Assembly: GCA_029240815.1 (NCBI GenBank)
Contig: JARDZO010000128.1
Span: 1-14,894 of the forward strand
Direction of reading: 5' to 3'
Length of the DNA stretch: 14,894 nucleotides
From: Brevibacillus sp.
GTDB lineage: Bacteria; Bacillota; Bacilli; Brevibacillales; Brevibacillaceae
Shown: positions 6,949-13,727 of the stretch, piece after piece
Numbering within the stretch: position 1 is the stretch's first letter
How the letters are laid out: each line of letters starts with the position of its first letter
Position numbers and translations under genes: made by a program
The notes under the pieces: model-generated
What the model was told of the DNA's origin: nothing
Databases searched by the model: none
The model's input: only the letters and a program-made list of their open reading frames with translations

Positions 6949-7041
6949 TTCTAGGGTTCCGCGGATGCGAAAAGCTCCGGTCTGGACCGAGAGAAAACCC
7001 ACGGCAACGCCGTGTACACGGAGGGATAAAAGCCCGGGAGA
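6949..7041 (+). promoter_or_regulatory. Guanidine-I (ykkC) riboswitch
   Basis: Three conserved ykkC blocks occur in order. They are TTCTAGGGTTCCGC (6949-6962), CTGGACCGAGAG (6982-6993), and a 3' core at 7016-7041 containing ACACGG, GGGATAAAAGCC and CGGGAGA. Between the last two is the variable hairpin CACGGC-AAC-GCCGTG (7000-7014). The class binds free guanidinium and turns on export or degradation genes. The two SMR genes downstream are its classical target in Bacillus. The 3' core overlaps the left arm of the following terminator, giving a simple transcription-attenuation switch that ligand binding should hold open. Confidence 0.95.
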
Positions 7042-7074
7042 ATATCGAGATGGTATTCGACCGAGGCTTTTTTT
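7028..7074 (+). terminator. Riboswitch-controlled terminator
   Basis: AAAAGCC (7028-7034) pairs with GGCTTTT (7065-7071). The inner CGG/CCG and GAATA/TATTC (7040-7044 with 7054-7058) continue the stem, and T runs to 7074. The left arm is part of the conserved riboswitch core, so the two structures are mutually exclusive. Read-through is needed for gdnC and gdnD expression. Confidence 0.9.
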
Positions 7075-7159
7075 GCGTGAAAAAAGCAGGCTCTTTTTCG
7101 ATGATCCTGACCAGACGTGTATGGGAATGATACGGGTAATGAGAGGAGAGCATGTCGTT

Positions 7160-7513
7160 ATGGGAAAAAACTGGCTTCTTGTCGTTATCGCTGGTGTGTT
7201 TGAGGTCATCTGGGTTGCCGGGCTCAAGCATGCAAACAGTTTGATGACGTGGACCCTGACGGTTATTGCCATCGCGGTTAGCTTTGCTGTACTGATTTAC
7301 TCGGGGAAAAAGCTGCCGACAAGTACGGTCTATGCGGTGTTCGTAGGGCTGGGTACGGCAGGTACCGTGATCAGTGAGATGGTCTTGTTCGGTGAACCAT
7401 TCAGCTGGGCAAAGGTCGGACTGATCGCATTGTTGTTGGTAGGGATCATCGGGTTGAAACTGGTGACGCCTGAACACGAGGATCATCCGCGAAAGGAAGG
7501 TGAAGCGGCATGA
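7160..7513 (+). CDS. gdnC: Guanidinium exporter subunit, SMR family (YkkC/GdnC)
   Basis: A 117-residue small multidrug resistance protein with four membrane helices and the essential Glu in helix 1 (Glu15 in VFEVIW). FEVIWVAGLKHA, GLGTAGTVISEMVLFGEP and IGLKLVT closely resemble Bacillus subtilis YkkC, renamed GdnC. With GdnD it is expected to form a heteromeric guanidinium/proton antiporter in the inner membrane. ATG 7160 is chosen because the protein then begins as YkkC does and AGGAGAG ends nine bases upstream; an in-frame ATG at 7139 lies before the ribosome site. The hydrophilic tail (HEDHPRKEGEAA) follows helix 4. It is controlled by the upstream guanidine-I riboswitch and overlaps gdnD by four bases. 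Confidence 0.93.
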   Translation: MGKNWLLVVIAGVFEVIWVAGLKHANSLMTWTLTVIAIAVSFAVLIYSGKKLPTSTVYAVFVGLGTAGTVISEMVLFGEPFSWAKVGLIALLLVGIIGLKLVTPEHEDHPRKEGEAA

Positions 7514-7824
7514 CATGGGTATCGTTAATATTGGCCGGCTGCTTTGAAGTAGTTGGGGTCATGGGGATTACACAGGTCAATCAAAAGCCGTCGCTGCGCT
7601 CTTACGCTGTACTGATCGGCGGCTTCGCGCTCAGCTTTATTTTGCTCACGGTCGCGATGAAAGAGATTGCGATGGGGACAGCCTACGCGGTGTGGACCGG
7701 GATCGGAACTGTCGGTAGTGCGTTGGTAGGGATGCTCGTGTACGGAGAACCGCGAGATACACTGCGCATCGCTTGCATCGCGCTCGTCATCGTGTCAGTG
7801 GCGGGGCTCAAACTGATTGCTTAA
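7510..7824 (+). CDS. gdnD: Guanidinium exporter subunit, SMR family (YkkD/GdnD)
   Basis: The 104-residue partner of GdnC, also with four helices and the helix-1 Glu (Glu13 in GCFEVVGV). GTAYAVWTGIGTVGSALVGM and AGLKLIA match the YkkD type. The start ATG 7510 overlaps the gdnC stop (ATGA), with AAGGAAGGTG about eight bases upstream, so translation is probably coupled and the two subunits are made together. A 12-base perfect terminator follows. The pairing of two unequal SMR subunits after a guanidine-I riboswitch makes the substrate assignment firm for the pair, although each subunit alone resembles general SMR quaternary-amine exporters. Confidence 0.93.
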   Translation: MTWVSLILAGCFEVVGVMGITQVNQKPSLRSYAVLIGGFALSFILLTVAMKEIAMGTAYAVWTGIGTVGSALVGMLVYGEPRDTLRIACIALVIVSVAGLKLIA

Positions 7825-7838
7825 ATGAACCTATCATC

Positions 7839-7874
7839 AAAAGAGACAGGGTTGCTCATGCGCCTGTCTCTTTT
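7839..7874 (+). terminator. Terminator after gdnCD
   Basis: AAAAGAGACAGG (7839-7850) pairs perfectly with CCTGTCTCTTTT (7863-7874) around a 12-base loop. It closes the guanidine operon and isolates it from the cation transporter gene. Confidence 0.9.
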
Positions 7875-7903
7875 CAATTATTTACCTTTTTCGTAAAAAG
7901 CAC

Positions 7904-7933
7904 CATCCGGATGCCCACAGGGAATAGTATAAT
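7904..7933 (+). promoter_or_regulatory. Possible -10 and palindrome before the cation transporter gene
   Basis: TATAAT at 7928-7933 is a perfect -10, but no -35 resembling TTGACA lies 16-18 bases upstream. Instead the 10-base palindrome CATCCGGATG (7904-7913) occupies that place. This could be a promoter that depends on a metal-responsive activator. Evidence is limited to position and the two motifs. Confidence 0.35.
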
Positions 7934-7984
7934 AAAACGTGCATGACCAGAACTTGATTTGTTATGAGGAGGATACATAGCAGG

Positions 7985-8956
7985 ATGGGCTCTCTTTGGG
8001 CAACGTTAAAAAAGGGTAACATGTCTTCCGCAACAGCGGCCCTGGGCAATACGGGTCTAGCGATCGTCAAAGGTTTGGCAGCTGCGTACAGCGGCAGTGG
8101 GGCTATGTTTGCCTCTGCCATGCACTCGGTAGCAGATGCGGTAAACCAAGGCTTTGTCTTTTTCGGCAGCGTTTTGGCAGAAAAAAAGCCAACACCACGC
8201 TTTCCCACCGGTTTTGGCCGCGTCATCAATCTCTTTTGTATGATTGCGGTGATCGTCGTCACTGTCATGGCGTACGAGACGTTCATGGAAGGGCTTCATC
8301 TCATCAAGGAACCTGCTCACGCTAGTCATTTCTGGGTCAACTTTTGGATTTTGTTTCTCGCGATTTTAGTGGATGGTTATGTCTTGGTAAAAGCGATGAA
8401 AGAAATTGTCCATGAGACGCGAGTGGAAGCAGCAGGATGGGCGATCATTCCGGCAGCTTTCCGCAATGTAGGTCGTGCCGCACCCCCGACACGTCTGGTG
8501 TTTTACGAAGATATTGTAGCAACGACAGGAGCGCTGCTGGCACTGATTGCGGTGATTGTGACTCAATATTCAACCTTTGCGCTGTTGGACGGGATTGCAA
8601 CGATGATGATCGGAGTCTTGATGATCGGTGTGGCGTTCAAGGTAGGCTACGATAACATGGTCGGTCTGATCGGTGTAGCTGCGCCAAAAGAAATCGAAGA
8701 TCGGGTCGCCAACATCATTTTCGCTGATCCGGACGTGACTGATATTAACCAGCTGCGGATTGTTCAAGAAGGGCGCTTTTACCATGTAGATTGCTACGTG
8801 GAGCTGCGTTCAGGTCTGACGCTCGCTGTGGCTGACGACATCAAGTACCGAATTCGCGACAGTATACTCACCGATCCGGACATCAGCGACGTAACGATGG
8901 GAATTCTCGAAGACAACGGCGTCCGTGACTGGGAGCCAGTAATAGAAGGCACGTGA
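7985..8956 (+). CDS. Cation diffusion facilitator family transporter
   Basis: A 323-residue membrane protein of the CDF (SLC30-like) family, which exports divalent metals such as zinc, manganese or iron in exchange for protons. Metal-site motifs are HSVAD (47-51) in helix 2 and YEDIVATTG (174-182) in helix 5. The cytoplasmic C-terminal dimerisation domain spans about 233-315 (DVTDINQLRIVQ, FYHVDCYVELR). The helix-5 sequence and SGSGAMFASAMHS recall the ZnT9-like branch more than YiiP, and the first acidic residue of the usual helix-2 site is replaced by Ser or Ala. The start is ATG 7985, behind GAGGAGG (7966-7972) at a rather long 12-base spacing; ATG 7964 would overlap that ribosome site. 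It is monocistronic and converges with the CorC-like gene. Confidence 0.9.
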   Translation: MGSLWATLKKGNMSSATAALGNTGLAIVKGLAAAYSGSGAMFASAMHSVADAVNQGFVFFGSVLAEKKPTPRFPTGFGRVINLFCMIAVIVVTVMAYETFMEGLHLIKEPAHASHFWVNFWILFLAILVDGYVLVKAMKEIVHETRVEAAGWAIIPAAFRNVGRAAPPTRLVFYEDIVATTGALLALIAVIVTQYSTFALLDGIATMMIGVLMIGVAFKVGYDNMVGLIGVAAPKEIEDRVANIIFADPDVTDINQLRIVQEGRFYHVDCYVELRSGLTLAVADDIKYRIRDSILTDPDISDVTMGILEDNGVRDWEPVIEGT

Positions 8957-8965
8957 TACTTGATC

Positions 8966-9015
8966 AAAAAACGCCCCTTTCCAAAGCCGTAGCGGCTGGA
9001 TAGGGGCGTTCCTTT
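8966..9015. terminator. Bidirectional terminator between convergent transporter genes
   Basis: AACGCCCCT (8970-8978) pairs with AGGGGCGTT (9002-9010), and an inner AGCCG/CGGCT stem lies between. The A-run at 8966-8971 gives a T-run for the minus-strand gene, and CCTTTATT gives a weaker one for the plus-strand gene. Confidence 0.88.
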
Positions 9016-9032
9016 ATTACCTAAATATCCAT

Positions 9033-10385
9033 TTAAGAAACAGTCTGCAACGCTTCAGAAGCTTCAGCTTCTTTTAGAGGTAGCTGCGTAATCAAGACAC
9101 GAGTCACGCGGTGATTGTCCATTTGCTTGACGGTGAACAAGTAATCTTCCCATTCGACAATCGCACCGACTGCGATTTCCTCTTCCAGTTGGCTGTACAA
9201 CCAACCACCGATCGTATCTACATCCTCCGATTCGAGATCAAACGGAATATGATCATTCAGATCCGCGAGGGTAAGCATACCAGAAACAGAGAGACCGTTT
9301 TCGACTTTTTCGATTTCAGGTCGTTCTTCGTCAAATTCGTCTTGAATATCGCCTACGATTTCTTCCAGGATATCCTCCATCGTTACCAGACCGGCAGTAC
9401 CACCGTATTCATCGATGACAATCGCCAGCTGCGAACGCTTTTTCTGCATGAGGCGCAATACCGTACTGATCTCCATCGTTTCCGGAACAGTGAGTACCGG
9501 ACGGAGCAGCTCAGCCAGATCGGCATGCCCGTCTTGCAGAGCGGACAGATAGAAATCGGTAGCGTGGACAAAACCGATGATGTTGTCTTTGTCCTCATCC
9601 GCTACAGGAAAACGAGTGTGTCGCTGTGTGCGGATGATCTCCAGATTTTCTTCAAATGTATTCGAGGTATATAAGCAAACCATGTCGATGCGCGGGATCA
9701 TCGTCTCCCGGGCCAAGGTTTCGGAGAAGTCAAAAACGTGTTCCACCAACGACAATTCAGTCTGGTCGATATGTCCGCTTTGATGGCTTTGGTTTACGAG
9801 AATGCGAATTTCTTCTTCCGTGTGCGCCGCTTCATGTTCCGAAATCGGTTCCATACCTAATCGTTTCATGAGCGCGTTGGCTGTCCCGTTCAAGAACCAG
9901 ATAGCCGGGTAGAGCAATTTGTAGAAGAACATTAATGGCGCAGCAACCCACAGCGAAGTCGCTTCCGCTTTCTGAATAGCCAGTGATTTTGGTGCCAATT
10001 CACCTAGTACGATGTGCAAGAACGTGATAATCGCAAATGCTACACCGAACGAGATGGCAGAGATCGCGTAATCAGGAAGCCCTGAAGAGCCAAGCAAAGG
10101 TTCCACGATCATGTGGGCAATCGCAGGTTCCCCGACCCAACCAAGACCCAGTGAGGCAAGCGTAATACCTACCTGACAGGCGGACAAGTATGCGTCCAGC
10201 TTTTGGGTGACTTTTTGGGCAAAGGCAGCTCGTTTGTTACCTTCGTTGACCATCTGCGTCAAGCGCGTTTGACGCACCTTAACGAGAGCAAACTCTGCGG
10301 CTACAAAAAAGCCATTCAGAAAGACTAGAAAAATGACAATCAGTAGGTTGAGCACTATCGGAACGCTATCCAAGTAAATAGTCAT
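9033..10385 (-). CDS. CNNM/CBS/CorC-domain membrane transporter (HlyC/CorC family)
   Basis: A 450-residue inner-membrane protein. An N-terminal CNNM (DUF21) domain (about 8-200) has FFVAAEFALVKVR and LGELAPKSLAIQ. A CBS pair (about 222-345) ends with EYGGTAGLVTMEDILEEIVG, and a C-terminal CorC_HlyC domain spans about 360-440. Relatives include Bacillus YhdP and staphylococcal MpfA, linked to magnesium homeostasis, so magnesium or cobalt export is likely. The old name haemolysin for this family is misleading. The ribosome-site sequence AGAGAGG directly abuts ATG 10385 with no spacer. ATT (codon 3, six bases) or TTG (codon 5, twelve bases) would be better spaced, so the exact start is uncertain. 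It probably has its own promoter and ends at a shared terminator. Confidence 0.92.
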   Translation of the reverse strand: MTIYLDSVPIVLNLLIVIFLVFLNGFFVAAEFALVKVRQTRLTQMVNEGNKRAAFAQKVTQKLDAYLSACQVGITLASLGLGWVGEPAIAHMIVEPLLGSSGLPDYAISAISFGVAFAIITFLHIVLGELAPKSLAIQKAEATSLWVAAPLMFFYKLLYPAIWFLNGTANALMKRLGMEPISEHEAAHTEEEIRILVNQSHQSGHIDQTELSLVEHVFDFSETLARETMIPRIDMVCLYTSNTFEENLEIIRTQRHTRFPVADEDKDNIIGFVHATDFYLSALQDGHADLAELLRPVLTVPETMEISTVLRLMQKKRSQLAIVIDEYGGTAGLVTMEDILEEIVGDIQDEFDEERPEIEKVENGLSVSGMLTLADLNDHIPFDLESEDVDTIGGWLYSQLEEEIAVGAIVEWEDYLFTVKQMDNHRVTRVLITQLPLKEAEASEALQTVS

Positions 10386-10402
10386 CCTCTCTGGAATTTA
10401 AT

Positions 10403-10446
10403 GAAAGTACACTTTCTATTTTACAAACTTTTCGGTGAGCCGACAA
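10403..10446 (-). promoter_or_regulatory. Promoter and operator-like palindrome of the CorC-family gene
   Basis: On the minus strand, TTGTCG (10446-10441) and TAAAAT (10423-10418) are separated by 17 bases. The palindrome GAAAGT-AC-ACTTTC (10403-10416) covers the expected start of transcription. This placement suits a repressor site. The leader would be only about 25 bases, which argues against a riboswitch. Confidence 0.5.
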
Positions 10447-10552
10447 AGCCGATAAACACCCGTTGTGGGCGCTACAGCCCTGTTGGTTGTGAAGAGCGTC
10501 GGTCAGATAACCGTATCGCACGTTTTTGCACTCTGAGAAGGTCATAGATGGT

Positions 10553-10584
10553 CAAACGTCCGGTTGCAAAATGCCGGACGTTTG
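10553..10584 (-). terminator. Strong hairpin after the M50 protease gene, without T-run
   Basis: CAAACGTCCGG (10553-10563) and CCGGACGTTTG (10574-10584) are perfect 11-base arms around a 10-base loop. It lies 16 bases beyond the protease stop codon on the minus strand. No U-tract follows on either strand, so it may protect the 3' end or stop transcription inefficiently. From here to 10447 no gene or further convincing element was seen. Confidence 0.55.
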
Positions 10585-10600
10585 CACGCAGGATCTAGGC

Positions 10601-11716
10601 TCAACGCCCGAGCAAATGCTGACCGTATATGAAGAAGGCGGACAAGACAGCAGCGAGAGCGAGGTAGGCGACCAACACCTTCCATTTGGTGGAGGCTGGT
10701 GCCGTGTAGTACGTCGTCAGTCGATGCATTTGTGCATCTACCTCAGCCAACCGCTGCGTGGCTTTTTGCTCCGCTTCTGCTAAGACGGTTGAGGGAGCAG
10801 GCTGGAAGGGGTCGCTGTCAATGAACAAGACTGGTTCGCGCTCCCATTGTCTAAACAAGTCCCATTTTCGGTGCGTATATACCTTGTCTAAACGCAGTCG
10901 ATCGCGCTTGAAACGTTTTTCATCCTGCACAAAGGGGACGAGATAGCCTTTTGGCGGCTCAGTCTTTTCCAGAAGGTCGATTTCCTGGCTCAACTCGACT
11001 CGTTTGTTCCAGGACGATTCCAGATGAGGCCACTGCGCGATCTCATACAGAAAGCCATGTAGATGCTCCCGTTCATACTGGAGCACTTGGTGCTGGTAGC
11101 CCTCGCGCAATCGGCTCCACCAGGTGATCAGTCCGATGATGAAAATGAAGACCATGAGCGGACCCGGATTCGCAAACAGCATCACTCCCAATCCGACCAA
11201 ACCGATGAACCAGATCTTGGTGGAGAGAACAGAGACGATGCGGCCGCCGTCCAGGGGTGAGATCGGCATCAGGTTGAACAGGTTGAGCAATGCACCGAGA
11301 TAAATCACCAATGCCCAGAACGGATCGTGCGTCCACCAATAGAGCGGCAGAGCGGGCAAGAAGGCAATCATACCGGCGAGCGGGCCCCCATAGGCGAGGT
11401 AGGCCTCTGTACTCGCGTCTCTGGGAGTGTCCTTCATGGAAATAAACGCTCCTGCAAATGGAATAAAGACAGCGGGAGACGTAGCTATCCCTTTTCGTTT
11501 GGCGGCTATGACATGCCCCATTTCATGAACAAAGATCAGATACACCAGTGCAGCTGCGAATTTCCATCCGTAAAAAACAGCATAGGCCCAGAGGCTAATG
11601 ATCATCGACAGCAGGGTCGTGCCGAATTTGGAAAACTTCAGAATTCCCAGCAACCATTTTAAATTGGTCAATAAAAAGGCACCGATGGCCAAGAGGACCG
11701 AACGGCTTTTTTTCAT
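10601..11716 (-). CDS. Site-2-type membrane metalloprotease (peptidase M50 family)
   Basis: A 371-residue membrane protein. The zinc motif HEMGH (64-68) lies in one helix, and NLMPISPLDGG with the third ligand Asp156 in a later one, so the active site is complete. About six helices fill the first 215 residues. A hydrophilic, charged stretch of roughly 130 residues follows, and a single C-terminal helix (about 345-365) ends the protein. M50 enzymes cut other proteins inside the membrane; the substrate here is unknown, and the added soluble region may be where partners bind. ATG 11716 is used because GGGAGG lies seven bases upstream; the frame reaches ATG 11731, which overlaps that ribosome site. 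The HesB-like gene upstream is on the same strand, 103 bases away, so cotranscription is possible. Confidence 0.88.
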   Translation of the reverse strand: MKKSRSVLLAIGAFLLTNLKWLLGILKFSKFGTTLLSMIISLWAYAVFYGWKFAAALVYLIFVHEMGHVIAAKRKGIATSPAVFIPFAGAFISMKDTPRDASTEAYLAYGGPLAGMIAFLPALPLYWWTHDPFWALVIYLGALLNLFNLMPISPLDGGRIVSVLSTKIWFIGLVGLGVMLFANPGPLMVFIFIIGLITWWSRLREGYQHQVLQYEREHLHGFLYEIAQWPHLESSWNKRVELSQEIDLLEKTEPPKGYLVPFVQDEKRFKRDRLRLDKVYTHRKWDLFRQWEREPVLFIDSDPFQPAPSTVLAEAEQKATQRLAEVDAQMHRLTTYYTAPASTKWKVLVAYLALAAVLSAFFIYGQHLLGR

Positions 11717-11819
11717 CAGGGTTCCTCCCATACGTCATCGCAGTCTTTGATGTATACGACTATCCTAAGGAAAAGTTTCTTGATGGTTTCGCTTCGAGAG
11801 TGGTCACATTCAAAGGAGT

Positions 11820-12119
11820 CTAGTCTTCCAAGCGAGGATTGGAAAAGGAAAAGCCGTATTCACCATACGAGGGGTTATAGCTGAGCTGTCCGCCGTCAAA
11901 GTACCAAAAGTCGGTCGGACGAATGACAAAACGCAGCCCTTCACTTTCAAATACCGCATCGTCTTGCATGACTTCATCTTTTTCAATGGCATAAAATAAG
12001 CCGCCTGTCCCAGGACCACTCGTTCGAACATACAGACGCAGAACGTCACCCGGTTCAAATGCGGCGTAGCGTTGATAGGCGAGAGCGAATGCTGGCTCGA
12101 TTGTAAGCGTGATACTCAT
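11820..12119 (-). CDS. HesB/YadR/YfhF-like small protein without cysteines
   Basis: A 99-residue soluble protein. The layout resembles the HesB-like (A-type iron-sulfur carrier fold) proteins: an N-terminal helix, EPGDVLRLYVR, GGLFYAI and the late FWYFDGGQLSYN. A true carrier such as IscA or SufA needs three conserved cysteines, and this protein has none. It should therefore not be called an iron-sulfur scaffold; the function is unknown, as for many Bacillales relatives (YneR-type). ATG 12119 is preceded by GAGGAG at about seven bases. A plausible extended -10 promoter lies upstream at 12150-12158. The M50 protease gene follows on the same strand after 103 bases that hold no clear terminator. 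Confidence 0.72.
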   Translation of the reverse strand: MSITLTIEPAFALAYQRYAAFEPGDVLRLYVRTSGPGTGGLFYAIEKDEVMQDDAVFESEGLRFVIRPTDFWYFDGGQLSYNPSYGEYGFSFSNPRLED

Positions 12120-12149
12120 GGGTATGCTCCTCTCATCTCGTTATCGCCC

Positions 12150-12158
12150 ATTGTACCA
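12150..12158 (-). promoter_or_regulatory. Extended -10 promoter of the HesB-like gene
   Basis: On the minus strand the sequence TGG-TACAAT is an extended -10 element (TGn plus a 5/6 hexamer). No -35 match is present. Transcription would start about 24 bases before ATG 12119, just after the terminator of the preceding gene. Confidence 0.4.
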
Positions 12159-12168
12159 CAAACGAATA

Positions 12169-12201
12169 GCCCATCCGGCAATGAGACTGCACCGGATGGG
12201 C
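12169..12201 (-). terminator. Terminator after the DUF3905-like gene
   Basis: GCCCATCCGG (12169-12178) pairs perfectly with CCGGATGGGC (12192-12201). It begins about 20 bases after the stop of the minus-strand gene and is followed on that strand by TATTCGTTTGT, a T-rich but interrupted tail. Confidence 0.75.
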
Positions 12202-12221
12202 ATTTACATAGGGAGGAAACG

Positions 12222-12575
12222 TTAGTCTTTACCCTTGCTCACGTCAAAGGTAGGGTGCATAAAACGGGCTCCTACAAACGGTTTGTCCTCCAGCATATCT
12301 CTATTTTCATGCGAGTTCCAGCCAATATCGTTGGTCGGATGTACCCACTGATCCCCTGACATGACGGAAGGATCCGTTTCTGTACTCCAGTTGTTGATAG
12401 GGGACTCCTGCGAATCGTAAAAGCTGTCTCCGATCACAACGCCAAATTCGTTGACGAACGGCTTTTGGATCGAGCGGGTCGAATTTTTGAAGTCCGGGGC
12501 GCTGATTTGGTGCGGCAGCGTACCGTCGATGGTGATGTCTTCCGTTTCTTTGGTTTCCCGTTTGTCTTTGTCCAT
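12222..12575 (-). CDS. DUF3905-like hypothetical protein
   Basis: A 117-residue hydrophilic protein with no membrane segment or signal peptide. Acidic residues dominate, and the motifs PINNWSTETDPSVMSGDQWV and HPTNDIGWNSHENRDML are distinctive. I connect these with the uncharacterised Bacillales family DUF3905, from memory and with moderate certainty. The ribosome site is very strong (AAAGGAGGT, 12581-12589) with eight bases to ATG 12575. It is divergent from the glycosyltransferase-like gene and has its own terminator, so it appears monocistronic. Function is unknown; nearby sspK makes a spore-related role possible but this is only context. Confidence 0.75.
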   Translation of the reverse strand: MDKDKRETKETEDITIDGTLPHQISAPDFKNSTRSIQKPFVNEFGVVIGDSFYDSQESPINNWSTETDPSVMSGDQWVHPTNDIGWNSHENRDMLEDKPFVGARFMHPTFDVSKGKD

Positions 12576-12671
12576 CAGTAGGACCTCCTTTGTGGGAAGG
12601 CTTCTTTAGATAAGATGCATCAAGACCAATCCCCTTATACCTGTGCGCCCAGCCCAACTGCTGTCTTTTGG

Positions 12672-12680
12672 CATACGCTA
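12672..12680 (+). promoter_or_regulatory. Possible sigma-K-like -10 before the glycosyltransferase-like gene
   Basis: CATACGCTA fits the mother-cell sigma-K -10 pattern CATAnnnTA, 18 bases before the ATG at 12699. No AC-type -35 lies at the expected 16-base distance, and TATAAA overlaps, so a sigma-A reading is also possible. Evidence is weak. Confidence 0.25.
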
Positions 12681-12698
12681 TAAAAAGGGGGGGATCCG

Positions 12699-13535
12699 AT
12701 GCTTACCAGTGTCGTCATTCCGGTCAGAGACGCAGCCGATCAGCTCCTGTACACCTTGTTTAGCTTGAATTTGCAATTCTCGGCATTTGAAGAATTCGAA
12801 GTGATTGTGATTGACAATGCTTCCTGTGACGGAATCGCGGAAAGAATCGAGCGGTTTGATGCCCATTATCCGCTGCGAGTCGTTCGTTTCCGCAGACGAA
12901 AGCCGTACTACCACCTGCTCAATACCGGGCTCGCGCAGGCGAGTGGAGAGTTGATCATTTTGCTGTCCTGCAACATGATCGTGCCGCGCGAATTCATCGG
13001 CGTTCACCAGCACGCCCATGAGCATTCCAGAGAGCTGGTACTGTTGGGTCTCGGGACCAGGCGCATCTATTCTGTCTACGAACCCGATTTCAGCCCGATC
13101 CAGCAGCAGGAGTGCAGGGAGTGGCTGGAACAATACCCTCATATCAAACGGCCACATACGCAGAATCGCACCGTTCCTTTGCTGGAGGAGAGTCAGATTG
13201 TGGGGGGACTGCCCTTTCACATTGGATTGCCTTGTCCGGAAGCAGAGAAGCGTCAAGCGATTCGACAAAAATACGGTCCGCGGCTGGAGCACCATCGATC
13301 GCCTTGGACGTTATTTCAGACCCAGCATGTCTCCAGTCTTCGCGGCAATTTTTCCCGGATTGGAGGGTGCAAGGAATTGCCGCGGCTAGAGATGGAACGT
13401 GATTTGGCAAAAAGGCTGTGGCGAAAAGGGTGCCGGTTTCAGTTTGACGACAAACTCACATTGATCAAGCAGGAACGAGTGATCCGAAAAGCAAGGGAAC
13501 AGAGCGTTTCTAGGAAAAACCGCCGAGTCCAGTAG
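12699..13535 (+). CDS. Glycosyltransferase family 2-like protein lacking DxD
   Basis: A 278-residue soluble protein. The N-terminal half follows the GT-A fold of family 2: TSVVIPVRDAADQL, VIVIDNASCDG (Asp39) and LNTGLAQASGELIILL. Where the metal-binding DxD should follow, the sequence is SCN (90-92) in LLSCNMIVPREF. The later acceptor-side region is recognisable (GNFSRIGGCKEL, then ERDLAKRLWRKGCRF). The C-terminus is very basic (KAREQSVSRKNRRV). Either it works without the usual metal motif or it is no longer an active transferase. ATG 12699 follows a G-rich ribosome site (AGGGGGGG) by about six bases. The stop codon lies in the loop of the downstream terminator. It is divergent from the DUF3905-like gene and has no sugar-pathway neighbours. 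Confidence 0.78.
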   Translation: MLTSVVIPVRDAADQLLYTLFSLNLQFSAFEEFEVIVIDNASCDGIAERIERFDAHYPLRVVRFRRRKPYYHLLNTGLAQASGELIILLSCNMIVPREFIGVHQHAHEHSRELVLLGLGTRRIYSVYEPDFSPIQQQECREWLEQYPHIKRPHTQNRTVPLLEESQIVGGLPFHIGLPCPEAEKRQAIRQKYGPRLEHHRSPWTLFQTQHVSSLRGNFSRIGGCKELPRLEMERDLAKRLWRKGCRFQFDDKLTLIKQERVIRKAREQSVSRKNRRVQ

Positions 13536-13547
13536 GAACGGCGGTTT
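13517..13547. terminator. Bidirectional terminator between the GT-like gene and sspK
   Basis: AAACCGCCG (13517-13525) pairs with CGGCGGTTT (13539-13547). On the minus strand it is followed by a five-base T-run, making it a good terminator for sspK. On the plus strand the T-run is short (TTT, then TGATCTGTTTT). The stop codon of the plus-strand gene (13533-13535) lies in the loop. Confidence 0.85.
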
Positions 13548-13563
13548 GATCTGTTTTACATGA

Positions 13564-13695
13564 TCAACGGTTTTCTTTTAACCGCTCTTGTGGTTCACTA
13601 TTAATGGAGCCGTCAGAACGCACGGCTTCGGATTGAGCCTTTGGTCCGCGGATTTCAGCGGTTTTGCCAAAGTCTTTCGCCTTGTTACGTACCAT
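13564..13695 (-). CDS. sspK: Small acid-soluble spore protein K-like (SspK)
   Basis: A 43-residue hydrophilic, basic protein starting MVRNKAKDFG and ending PQERLKENR. The opening MVRNK and the DGSIN...PQER block match the minor spore protein SspK of Bacillus as I know it. SspK is made in the forespore and packed in the spore core; its precise job is not established. GGAGGAGG lies seven bases before ATG 13695, a very strong ribosome site. Upstream on the minus strand is CATACTA (13734-13728), which fits the forespore sigma-G -10, and the gene ends in a good terminator. It is a monocistronic gene, divergent from the DUF3886-like gene. It is short enough to be missed by length-filtered annotation. 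Confidence 0.82.
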   Translation of the reverse strand: MVRNKAKDFGKTAEIRGPKAQSEAVRSDGSINSEPQERLKENR

Positions 13696-13727
13696 GTTAA
13701 TACCTCCTCCTTCATGTCGGATGCAGA

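Noticed and set aside
10447..10552. Possible riboswitch before the CorC-family gene
   Set aside because: The region shows no M-box or yybP-ykoY core, and a good promoter at 10446-10418 would exclude it from the leader.
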